Shown here: positions 1 through 11,100 of the stretch, one piece after another
Numbering within the stretch: position 1 is the stretch's first letter
How the letters are laid out: each line of letters opens with the position of its first letter
Assembly: GCA_019614645.1 (NCBI GenBank)
Contig: JABWDB010000018.1
Location: forward strand, 3,526,501-3,590,500
DNA length: 64,000 nucleotides
Origin: Stratiolaelaps scimitus
Lineage: Eukaryota; Arthropoda; Arachnida; Mesostigmata; Laelapidae
Direction of reading: 5' to 3'
Notes under the pieces: model-generated
Databases searched by the model: none
What the model was told of the DNA's origin: nothing
What the model saw: the letters and a program-made list of their open reading frames with translations, nothing else
Made by a program: the position numbers and the translations under genes

Positions 1-25
1 TGGGGTCCTTCAGGTGATGCATGCT

Positions 26-389
26 TTAAATCATTGAAATCATCCTCATTCCAGCATTGAAAATATATGCGTCCCATACCGATTTCTGTTCTAGGCTTAG
101 GCTTTTGTAATAATACTGACGTAAATTACTATACCCAGATATTACAGAGGACATCGGCTCGCTGTAGCTCTCGCTATGCATGGGATACGAAACTTTTCGC
201 ACATGACATATCGGCATAAGCGACGCTCTACCCAATGAGGTTATTGAGGAAAACAGCTTAACAGTGGACACCTTTTCAGGTACGGTCATCATTCCTGGCT
301 GGTTCATCGTCGAGTTTGATATCGTCCCTCGTCGTTGTCGTCTCCTCAGTTCTGCTTGCACGACTTCAATGAACTCAGCCCGCTGTGAT
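26..389 (-). CDS. Left-edge exon-like open frame, unknown
   Basis: I do not recognise the product. The minus strand is open for about 120 codons from a possible acceptor (AG ending at 390 or 383) to a stop at 26. The first half reads like protein: an amphipathic basic stretch (AEFIEVVQAELRRRQRRG) followed by a Ser/Thr/Met-rich segment. A possible donor (GTAGAG) after position 232 would shorten the exon, in which case the tail to 26 is intron. There is no in-frame ATG near the 5' end, so this would be an internal or last exon whose partners were not found. A random frame of this length is not rare in 64 kb, so the call rests mainly on composition and the acceptor. Confidence 0.3.
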
Positions 390-3300
390 CTAAGATTACA
401 ACTCCATCGATGATCGTAACTAGCGTACTACATGGACGCGTGCTGTAGGCCAGGCTTTAGGGCCGAAACTGTCTTTCCAGATGATCACCCAATTCGTATG
501 GCCGGCCCGAGCGAACATAGTCATCACAAAGCGAAACCCAGAGATCGACAAAGCGTCACAATGAGGGGTGGGAAACTCAAACATCGTTCAACATGGCGGC
601 TGCCAAATACGAGACTCAGACCTACGTCAAACAACAACTGTATCCTACCGTATACACCATACCAATTCCGTCAATCCGTCATCACCGGTCCGGCAGACAT
701 CCCCCACACGAATGTGAACGAGCAAGCCTGAGACGTGAAAGAACTGGAAAATGTCACCGGCGAACTATCGATGCAAGCGAACAGCAACATTATCCATCTA
801 CGAATGGCGGATCTTCCTGTACAAATATTTATCAACGCAACAAGCAGCATAAGAGATACATCTATAAAATGGCGATACACCCGAACGTATTGACCAAGTC
901 CCCCGCGCCGGCTCTATAACGGGAAATAGCAACATACTTTCCCAGGGGTATAAGAGCGAGCTATAGTTGACTCTCGTCAAGACCTGCAGCTAAACTGATT
1001 TATATTCGAGCATTGTTATTAACAAGGGTTGATATGGATATAAACATTTTTATTCTTGTTATTACTAGGATTATTATTATTATCGTTGTGGCGGAGGTCA
1101 AATTTATGGATGTAGTCTTTACTGATCCATTGTTGTGTCCTGCTAAACAATAGCGATATGTGAGATGACCGTTTTCGTCATGTCAAGTTGTATGTTCTGT
1201 CTGATCGCACCTAACATTGCATTATATGGTGCACGACTAGCGTATCCAGCTTTACTTGTCAGTAGCAAATAGAACGTAAGCGGCAGAATCTGTCCCCTAC
1301 AAAGTTGTAGTATAGTATGACTAAGAATTTCTTCTTTTTTGCTAAGGAGATTGAATAGTACACGTTTATATGCCGAATTACGAATGTGCAATATGCTCCT
1401 AGAGGATGACTTGGCTGATTCGTTTCGCTGTGAAGAAAATTCACCAACTTTAGCTACACAAGCAATTAAGTTTCCGTGAACGCCAAATCAGCCATAACTA
1501 ATGCGAGACCATTTCAATTAACACGCATGCGCGCACACACACAAACACACGCATGCATATATATATATCTGTAATCCGTGCATATATGGAAATTATTCTT
1601 GCTTCAACAATAGTTCAAAACACCCACGCATTCACGCAACGAAACACAATACAAATAAGTACTACAATATCATTATTGAGGGGAGTTACAATTAAACATA
1701 AATGAATGCATAAACATACAGTTTTCGTGAGTTTTCTTCGTCTCCGATCCCGGCGGTCATTAAGATCAAGTATAAGGAAAACACCGCCCGAAGAAAGAGT
1801 TTGATTAAACTCCCGACCAAAGGTTCACTCGTGTTTTCATTCACTCTCGCGTCCACGCGTGAGGCTAAATTGCATCATAGTGAAATCACTACTTGCTAAT
1901 AATGACCGCCACTTATCGTGATTGTGAGAAGAATCCAATAGCTGCTCTCTTCGACCACGTCCCTATTAAGCTCGCAACGTAGGAGAATCGCCATGCAACA
2001 AATCACAGCTTATATATATATATAACTTGTCCCCGCAAAATTAAAGGTGATCTAATGTTAGTTGAGAACCGAGCGAACTACAGATGACATTCAAGTTTGA
2101 CGTGAGTTCAACTACGTTGATAGTATGATATCATTGTTATATTATGTTAATACACCATTGACATTGATGAGAATCAACGAAACAGACCAAAGCCACATCG
2201 CTGTCTCAGGGGATCCTCGTTGTAACGAGACGACGTTTTTAGCCAAAAGTTTGTTCAGCGAAAAATCGGAAGGGTTAACAGGACAAAGGTCACAAAAACG
2301 ATGTGTCAATAATCGCGGTTGTCTCATCTGATGTATCATCTTAATTAGCACAAAATTAGCAACACTTAGCACGACTGATGAGGCTGCAAATGCCGCTGAC
2401 ACAAAGAGCATAACTTTGTTACAGCAGCAGGCGCAAAATCGGCAGCATCGTGTTATTTACTCAATATGATTGTTGAGAGGGACGTTTGTGTTCAAACCTT
2501 AAATAAAGCGAATAAAAGCGAATCTTCACGTTGTATTGATTCGGAGGCAAGATTACACCGTCATTTTTCCACGTGCCGCGATATTTTCATGAAGCTTTTG
2601 CACGAGATCGATTCGATGTTTGAAGTGGATTTGTTTGAACGATCAGGCCTTGAGCTGTTCAGTTGCTGGTCAAATCTTTAAGCTTTTAAACTCCCTTTAT
2701 TTGCGTTATCTGTTCTGTGCATTTTATTGGTGCTTTGTTCACATGAACTGTTAAAAATATGGAATAACAGTAATAATAATAGTAATAGTAATTATTGTCA
2801 GTGCCTTTTTATTGGATGATGATTCGTCAATTCGATGATGGAGAAAAGTACGTATCTGCTATGACTTCTTCAGGCGTCTACGTTCGAATCTTAAAAATAA
2901 GGGCGATATCGCCATTTTATGAGTGTTTACATTTATATGGAGATGCCGCATTTATTATGTGTGGTTTATCAAGACCATAAGTCCATCACGATAATGTTTG
3001 CATCTAAATAGGACTTGTATTATTTGACATTGATACGATATCTATTTCCCAAATGATTCCTATCGAATTTAATAATAATCATAGCCCAGCACGTTCAGTA
3101 TCAACGTCATCAGAGCTACCCGGCCGGGTTCTATACTAGTTTCTCAGATACGCCGCGGAGACTGATTCAATGGAAAGATGATAGGAGAGCACTAGGACGA
3201 TATTTGTCACCTTTATATTTGTGATTTTGTAGACGTAGACGGAATGTCTGCCCAAACATAGGAGTTTTCAATGAACTCAAGAGCATACTCGCTAGTAGTA

Positions 3301-5545
3301 GTATGTGGTGCCACGTGGCCTCCACTGCAGAGTAGCAAGAACAAATAAAACGTAGAATGTGGTCTCGGGACAATCGTAACAGCTGCACTGAACGTCTAAA
3401 TATCTACGCCGATCAGTGGAGTAGGCGACAACGCTCACGGTAGGTACGAGACAGAGATGGCGTTCTACTCGTTCCACCGTGGATTTCTGTGTAGGCTGCA
3501 GCTTCACTTAGCCGGCGACACTCTTTGCCACTTAACTTTTTCATCATAATTAGAGGATGAGTAACGTTAATTAGATACGCCGCCATCGACATGTCACGCG
3601 GGTCATTCAAACAGACTCACTGATGTCCAACTCTCAAAGTTGAGCAAAACACCCAGCTTAACAATTAGCAAACCGTGGGTTATTATATACCTTAGACTGG
3701 ATGATCATTTTATTGTCCCGCTCCGCGCTGCTGCTTATGCGTTTCTGTCAAAGTGAGAAAATATTTGGGAACATATTTACACACTAAGCTGATTCAGTCA
3801 GGTGTTTTAAGGTTAACCTGTTTACGTTAACTTGTTGGATATCTACTTCTACTTCGTGTACGTGTAGTCACCATCACAACCCAGAGGCCAAAAGTGGCCC
3901 TACATACTTTCACATACTTTCATTGAAATGATCTTTATCAAATGTAAACAGACGCCACTCTCGTATCAATTTTAACATTGCTGTAGAAACAGATCATTCG
4001 CAGATCCATGATTTTTGTGTGAAGAAAAGGGTTTCGTTCACTGGTCCGTTCCTCTGTGACTTGTTCAAATGCTTGCCATCAATCTTGTACCACCCTATGA
4101 ACGACAAAGGACACGGGGGTCAGGCCGAAATGCTAAGGCGCGCGTCCGGTGGCCTGTATGACAGGGTTGGGCGAAAGACCTGGGATTCTCCAGTCAGATT
4201 CATAGGGGAGGCACAGATGTTTGTAAGCATCTTTACAGCTTCATCTGAGCCATATTTCGGCGCAATGATGTTCACTTTCGTGTTTTGGTTGTTTTTTATG
4301 GCAGAGAATGCCCGTACGGTCCTGGCTTCACAACATGGTGTTATATTTATCTATGTACTATGGGACTGACCCCTGCCTGAAGGGCATACTACTTACACAA
4401 TCCCCGTCCCAGTAAGGCATCACTCGCTGCGCAGCCAGCGTGTACAGTTCATAGCAGTTCGAATTGGCAGGAGAAGTGATTAGCTAGCTCCACGGGGTCG
4501 GGTTCCCAAGACAATAAATCTACTGGTACCGCTTGAACTCGACAACTTAGAACGTACTGGAGATCTCTGCTGTGTGTCAGCGTGAACGTCCTAGAGTTAT
4601 TGCTATATAGTGTCCTTGACTTACTAACCTAACTAGAAATCTACTATTTTGTAATCTGCTCTTTTTGAGTTAGAGGCCCCTCGTCGGGGTTGCTGCTCGA
4701 TGCCATTGTCCAGCACATACAAATTACCGTATGTCCCCCCTTATTGCTTACCCGTATCTTCGTCATTTATGCATTTGCTTTGATGCTGACGACAAGGAAA
4801 TGTTCAAATTGACTTGCTCATCCAAGTAACGAGAAAACGATTTAAAAATAGATTTTTCAAATATAGTGGATTACCTGAATAATTGGGATAAAATTCACGC
4901 GTTTAGAAACAAAAGAACACGAATTTATTTTTAATGTATGTCCCAGGCTCGACCCTCAGCTGACACTCGATGAATTCATAATAGCAGGCCACCGTCTACG
5001 CTTGACTAGCTTGAATATTTCAACTTCACAGCTGGTCCCCATCGTACCGCAGGCAATATGGCCTTTTGAGCAGGTATGACTGGTGCTGAAAACTTTCAGC
5101 CTTTACCAAATTAAATTCATTTGGACATAGCTCGCATACCCACAGTACAGCTTGCAGTACCCACAGTACAGTCGTCGTAGTAAACGTGAATTACAATCAA
5201 TTGCCAAATCACAATCGATTATGTGTTAGGGCATTGTGTTGTCAGACGTGAAGATCCAGAGCGGAGGTTGGCTCCCAATAAGGACATTTTGAAACTCAAA
5301 TTTTCGAAATGATTTGTTTCGATATTTCCTAGCTAGCCCATCCTCGAGGGCAGCTTACGCCAAGCAGTAAATGAGATTCGTGGAACACATGTGTCCTACT
5401 TGAGATTTGCGAGTAATTCTATTACTACCAATGTAGCCACAGTAGTTCGACAACGCGAATACTCTCACCCATTCATTCATTACACTGTGAATCATCTGCC
5501 AGATGCTTACTCCAGATGTAACTGAAAACAAGACTAATCGCGTTG
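390..5545. other. Gene-poor spacer, 5.1 kb
   Basis: No gene could be supported here. It holds short AT-rich open frames on both strands (for example 2466-2681 on plus and 3413-3610 on minus) with no recognisable motif. There is an AC/AT microsatellite at 1530-1568, a short tandem duplication of a 14-base unit at 5138-5172, and a 12-base match to the dispersed repeat family near 4950. Around 3965-4397 the minus strand has two open stretches separated by a GTAAGT site, but their frames do not join cleanly. Confidence 0.4.
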
Positions 5546-8358
5546 TTATGGTACACCCGCAGTCTGACGCTCGCAGCCTAATTCGGATCCGGTGGCGATC
5601 TTCGGTTGCATATTCTCCATGATGCATCGGAGTTTCTGCTTGGTCCTGTCCGTTTCGTACAAATTGAGCACAGCTGCCACGACGCTTTTGCTTGATAGGT
5701 GCTTAAGGTTGCCACCTGATAGCAGCTGGAAGTAGGTCAGGTACGCCAGGATTTCATCATCGGTTAAGCTTCGTGCTGTGAATTTCCGCAGGTCTGCAAC
5801 GAAGAATTCACACGAGCGTGAGACAGCGTACGAGCTGGCAATTAACCATTCAGCCTTGCTAAATGGTCATAGTTTCAACGCATTAATCTAGCGAGTTTTG
5901 TCGAACGCTGACGGCAGCTCAGTTCCCCGTTGGCTCTTTACGGAACGAGCTTGTAACGACGAGCAAACCGACTTTGCCTAACGAACTCGCCGTGTTGTTT
6001 AGATGAATTTACTCTAAACGGTGCTCGATATAAGTTCCCGGCCGGTGAATGACGCGCCACAGCAGCTTCGTACATTTAGGGACAATTTGGACAACTCAGG
6101 AGGTACTCCTGAGTCAATGAGATAATCAGCTTATGTATTCGTCACCTAATAATATACCTAATGTATTGTAATATAATACAATTCAATACGAACAGGAAAC
6201 CTGTAAGAAATCTTCACAGCTCGTCTGGTGAAGGTAACGGTCTTCTTCACTTTTTAACACAACTACAATTTTCACAGTGCCTAAGTTCTCGATATGTCAC
6301 CACTCGTCGCATGGACTCGAACCGCTTAGGGGTCGCTCTGCTTTTGCTGCGCCCGCACACCTAGATTGCTTAGGCGATCATTTCATTTATCGTGGATATC
6401 GGATGACGACAAAATATATACCAAATTGGACATAGACACTATCCATAAGTAATCAGAATGCTAAAAAAAAAAGGTAGCCCGCAAACGAAAAATACGCTAG
6501 AATATATTCGAATATTTCAAAATCAACTTACAAAACACAACGTGTGTTCTGCCAATAAATGAACCTTCATTTGCTTTATTTCGTATTTGGCAATGGTGTT
6601 TAGACAGCACAGCGATACCGCTTCTGGATGCGGTGTGTACGCGTATGTCGAATACATAAAAATTCAAGGTACAAAGGTATTTTCGGCAAAATATCGTACA
6701 AACACGCCGACGATCACGATTATTCAACATCAGTGAGAACATGAGACATCTGTAACAAGGGGCTCTGCCCGCCCTAGCAGACACATTCTCACACGAAGGA
6801 GAAACATATAAAGTGATTATGTTTGGTTTGTTTCTGTACGATTTCTGTACACTAATATATCAGCGTATAGAAATGCTACACCAGGTGGTACATAGCTCAC
6901 TTAGTCACAATTGTCCAAACACAAAACGTATTTAATTTACGAGATGTAATAAATATACAACACATAATTTATATTAGAATGGGAATTTTTGCTAAAAACA
7001 ATTAAGAGAAGCTATTATTTGAAAGCCCTTTCTAATGGCTCTAACTATTCACACAAGAACTAGCGCAGTCAGAATCTATTCTACCGCATATATGAAACTA
7101 AGCGGCAGGTCTTACACTTATCGTAAACATTTTTCAAACCAAGTTTCGCTGTCATGTTGAGTGGTTTTACGTCACATGTGTGAGTACACCGTGAGCTAAA
7201 GCCTGGTGTGTATCTATGATCTTGAAAGTTCATCATAATTGAATAAGTCTCCATCTCTTGCTTCATCCCGTACGACCTTGGAAGTGACGAATTCGAAGTT
7301 GAGATCATCGTCATACGTCAAACTGACAATACGCATTCTAAAAGGCCTATATCGTAAACTTTACGTTCTGCTATCGTCTACACGGAACGGTTGTTAGCAA
7401 AGGCTCCAACATTGGAGTCTTGGACATCGTCTAGCGAACTATCGAGGCATCGGGCCAATGTGAACAGAACAAGCCATTGGCATCAACTGCTTTTTCAGGA
7501 GGCCTCCCATTTGTTTTATCCCACAAAGCGGGTCGGCCCATCACTTATCGTCTGACTAGATAAGGCGATTTGTCCTGTATTTCACCTCAACGAAACTAGA
7601 TCAATCGCTTACGGTTGACCGTCGCCTGCTGTCAGGCAGCCTCTTCATGTATTTGCAGAAGATAATTTTTTCCTCCATCAATAAATTTGATATACATAGG
7701 CATTTGTAATACAAATCTACAACGGACAGCCGGCCACAGTAACCTACAAATAGATGCGCTAGCGATTCCGTCAACGGCAAACACGTAATACATTGCGTTT
7801 GTGTTTCTGATGCCATCTCGCTCTCGCGTCAAACTGATGTGCTCGCTTAGCTTAGTTGGGGCGCCTAACGCGAAGTGCTCGAAGTTCGCGGCGAAGTTCA
7901 TCGACATCAGCTCGAAGTTCGGCGTCTTCATCTACCGCTTTCGTGACAGAGACGGCGACCACACGCGACAAGCCACAGGCGCTGCCGAGGGCCACGTTGG
8001 ACGCAACAAATATGTATGGGACGCGATTGTCATCACACATTTGCGGTACATGAAGAACCAGATCAATTGGGTCTGTATCTGCCGATATGATGACGATGTG
8101 CGACAAACCCCGTTGAACATCTTTTGTAGAGCTTTTGAGGCCTTTACGAAGCTGCTTACACATTTGTGCCCTGTGAACGACTTCGTGAATCTTCGCTGAT
8201 AATTTGCCGTCGGCCAGTGGGTAGCCAGCGACTACTTTCGCAAGGTCGTCCGACGATGTGGGTGTTGTGTTGAAGTTTGCCAAGAGACAAGCCAGTAACA
8301 CGGATCATTTTTAAGTACTACTATTCTCGAAGTGTTAGTGGGCATATAAATGAATTGT

Positions 8359-8393
<35 letters not shown>

Positions 8394-8579
8394 TGCTGTT
8401 TTCTGTAAGTTTGGGAAAATGCATTTACGCACTATGTGGGAGCCCTGGGAGCCACATCCCGAAGTGCTCCATGCAATGCGGCCCGATTATGGGACTCGCT
8501 CTCACGTGATGTTGATTAGAAGATCCAGATGGTCTGGACAAAGAGGAAATACGCACCAAACCGCAGTCCGGTACCGCTA

Positions 8580-8614
<35 letters not shown>

Positions 8615-11100
8615 AGCAGAAATAAGCCTACAGTAAAATCGTAAGTTAAAATGAGCTGGATCGGTTTCACCTGTAGAACCCCGTTGACCTAACTGGAAGT
8701 CTAATGCTCCTAAAGAAACTAAACACCACAGTGCGGACAACGCTGCCCGGACTCTATTCTCTGACGAACACCACTTGTGACTCGTATTGCAAAAAAGTTC
8801 ACGGCCGCTGATCCGACAGTAAGATCTTCCGGATTCATTTATCTTCTACTTTCCACTGATCATACAACTTACCGTTTACAATCGTTCCAAGATCGTGACG
8901 ATCGCGTGTCTCCCTAGTCAACCCTTCATAAAAGTTAAAGAGGCCGCCGGGGTCGCGTCGTTCCCATTGTGTGCGCATCAGATCCTTTATTCCCGTTTCT
9001 ATAATCGCGTTCTCCTTCTGCTCCACAACTAAAATTCAATTCGAAGAGATATTGGTATCGATCATTTGAACGAGGAACGACTACGAACAATGTGGGTGAT
9101 GCAGCTTCAGTCGACCTAAGCTTTGCTAGTGCGCGATACCACTCAATTGTATTTCGTGTGAATATCATTACGGCATTAGCAATGTTATGATTTTTAATGC
9201 ACTTAAGTTCACCAGATGGACGAAAACATGATCTTCCCTAATTAGGGTATACTGAATTCTCGATTATTTCATTGAACGTTGCTTGCATAGGCATAAGGAA
9301 TAAGGATAATGTAAAGTCGTTTCCACAGAGCGGCCACAAGAGGACCCCAAGTCAACCGCGTCTTCGAGGGTGTTCCAGGGGGGGGGGTTAGACTCAAGCG
9401 TGACTATGTGAGCTGTCGAACAAATCGCTTGGTTGTGCTAACAATGAGGCTTCCAATCAATAATAATGCATCAGTAATTATACATTAGTTACACCACTTT
9501 ACCGGGAATAGGGACGGGATCTCGACTACGCGCGATATCTTCGTCGCTGCTGTAACAACGTTGTTCTGAGGGCACCATCTCTGTAACACAAAAACGCCAT
9601 ATCAGCGAGTGCAAGATCCACTAACGTATTTCCATTTAAGACTATTGTAGCTCGTGGTAACCACATCAATGTGCGTTGACACAAACATCACAGAGGGTGG
9701 AGAGAGAAAGGGTAAAAATGTAACAGTGAAACTGCTCAACCTGCGGGTTGTTCTTCCCACACGGGCGGAGCGGCATCGTTTCGTCGACGGCAATCGCTTT
9801 TTTGGGGGTTGGGTTCTGTTTCCAATCGCGACATTCAACTGATGCCACCCTATATGGGACCGGATGTTTTTTTGGCTAACAGCTGGCTATTTTTAAGCTG
9901 AAATTTGTACTTGTCGTCAGGAGGCGTAAGGAATATCCACCATAAATAAGGACACACCGCCAACCATCATTGGTATGTGTTCCTGCGTATCCAGCCCATC
10001 TATGGTACTCGTAGACATATTTCCAAACGCAGCTCTAGGCCAGACTTGTAGCAGAACCAAATATCCACTGCGTCAGATGAATGACGAATTTTCCATTCCA
10101 TCGAATGTCACAGCCAGCTAAGCTCCAACGGAATGAATGTACCTACCATATTTTCCCGAGGTGAATTTCTCCCCGTCAGAGCTGCTCTCGTCATCCGACG
10201 AAACGAGTGTTATCTTCCGATGGTGGCGCTGGCTAGGCGGAAATACGACCTAGAGTTTACGACAACAGGAACACAATGGCATTAAAACAACACGGCAAGC
10301 AATCGTTCGGATTTCGGAAGGCTATGTCAATATTTGAGAGAAGATTTTGACGAGCATCGACATATTCGCTAAAGAAGAGACATTTATGGTAGCTATTCGT
10401 GGAGCAGCGAGGACCATTTCGAACGGACTATTTAATTCCATATATAATACAGGGATAACGTGAAGTCACATAACTGCGGGTCGGAACTGCTCGTAAAACA
10501 AAGATTGGCTACTCATTGACGCTGTTAATTAATGATACGCAGAAAGCGACTCTCAAGCGACAATAACCACTAAGTGGGTCTAAGCCTATATTGTTCCACA
10601 TATTGTAAAGCCCAATTACGAGCGTTTCAATACAACGCTTTAATACTAAGCTAAAATTATTAAATGATTCATGCCGTATATATTGGGATAAAAATCAAGG
10701 GTGAGCGAAGGAATCTATTTATACTTCGTAATATCTGCAATAGCATAATAATAATAATAACAGTTATATCAAAAAGGCGATCGATTATGCCTATTGTCTT
10801 AGCCTACGCTTATGGTGCCGGCATGTCTGTCCCTAGCTCTAATTCGATGTGAAATAAAATGAGAATTTTCCCACGAAAAAAAGTTCGAATGTCGAACGAT
10901 AGCAGCTGCATTCCGATAAGAACTGCATTTTATTCTAAGCAAGAAGAATGGGGCGTAACGAGAATAAAACAAAAAAGAACACTCACATGCTCCTGGATCT
11001 GGCGCTGCGTGAGCAACCTTCTCGACGAATTCATTTGCCGGAAAATCTCTAGCTTCCTCTGGGACACCGAAAACGCAGTCTCTGCTGGGTAACCAGACAT
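5546..11100 (-). CDS. Six-exon gene, 240-residue protein of unknown function
   Basis: Exons: 11100-10987, 10228-10147, 9838-9763, 9549-9503, 9028-8873 and 5793-5546. Phases are coherent (0, 1, 2, 1, 1) and the model gives one open frame of 241 codons including the stop. It starts at the ATG at 11100 (MSGYPAETAFSVSQRKLEIF). Residues 10-40 are basic and coil-like. Residues about 43-95 are disordered and acidic/basic, with a DDESSSDGE cluster. Residues about 100-235 look like a folded helical domain, with LFNFYEGLTRETRDRHDLG, then LTDDEILAYLTYFQLLSGG and VVAAVLNLYETDRTKQKLR. I recognise no family. Most donors are good (GTGAGT, GTAGGT, GTAAAG, GTAAGT), but the exon 3 donor (GTGTGG) is weak, so exons 3-4 are less sure. 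The last intron is 3.1 kb and contains the SNU13-like frame. Confidence 0.55.
6094..6114. repeat. Perfect 8-bp inverted repeat
   Basis: The arms ACTCAGGA and TCCTGAGT flank a 5-base loop. The hairpin lies in the last intron of the 5546-11100 gene. No function is implied by the context. Confidence 0.5.
6251..6335 (-). repeat. SINE-like repeat, copy 1
   Basis: This copy aligns with stretches at 22881-22940 and 46579-46662. All share a core resembling CTGCAATTTT-AC, then CYAAGTT, then ATATG. Read on the minus strand, a GGTTCGAGTCC sequence close to a tRNA B box (Pol III internal promoter) precedes the core. No tRNA fold can be drawn, because the T-stem does not pair, so a tRNA-derived SINE fragment is more likely than a tRNA gene. 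Confidence 0.4.
7852..8301 (-). CDS. SNU13/NHP2-like (L7Ae family) protein, divergent paralogue
   Basis: The frame carries the L7Ae/SNU13 fold signature: YPLADGKLSAKI, then KQLRKG, then ADTDPIDLVLHVPQMCDD, VPYIFVASNVALGSACGLSR and VAVSVT. The order and spacing match human SNU13 (15.5K), with ALGxACGxSR and CSVT equivalents near the C-terminus. The family binds kink-turns in U4 snRNA and box C/D snoRNAs. Here the recognition motif usually reading KGxNExxTK is KGLKSSTK, so the Asn and Glu that contact the sheared G-A pairs are gone. The C-terminus adds a charged helix and ends at 7852. There is no in-frame ATG: the frame opens at a GTG at 8301 after a TGA, and a weak acceptor at 8235 could make 8234-7852 an exon. 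It may be an intron-less retrocopy, a neofunctional paralogue or an early pseudogene. It lies inside the last intron of the 5546-11100 gene. Confidence 0.65.
   Translation of the reverse strand: MLLACLLANFNTTPTSSDDLAKVVAGYPLADGKLSAKIHEVVHRAQMCKQLRKGLKSSTKDVQRGLSHIVIISADTDPIDLVLHVPQMCDDNRVPYIFVASNVALGSACGLSRVVAVSVTKAVDEDAELRADVDELRRELRALRVRRPN
8362..8391. repeat. (AT)n microsatellite
   Basis: An uninterrupted AT dinucleotide tract of about 30 bases in the last intron of the 5546-11100 gene. A second tract of similar size lies at 8583-8611. Confidence 0.9.
8583..8611. repeat. (AT)n microsatellite
   Basis: An AT dinucleotide tract of about 29 bases, roughly 190 bases from the tract at 8362-8391. 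Confidence 0.9.

Noticed and set aside
3965..4397. Minus-strand open stretches around a GTAAGT site, one with a single internal TGA, resembling a broken gene.
   Set aside because: Frames on the two sides do not join in phase, no family is recognised, and about 50 frames of 100 codons are expected by chance in a window this size.
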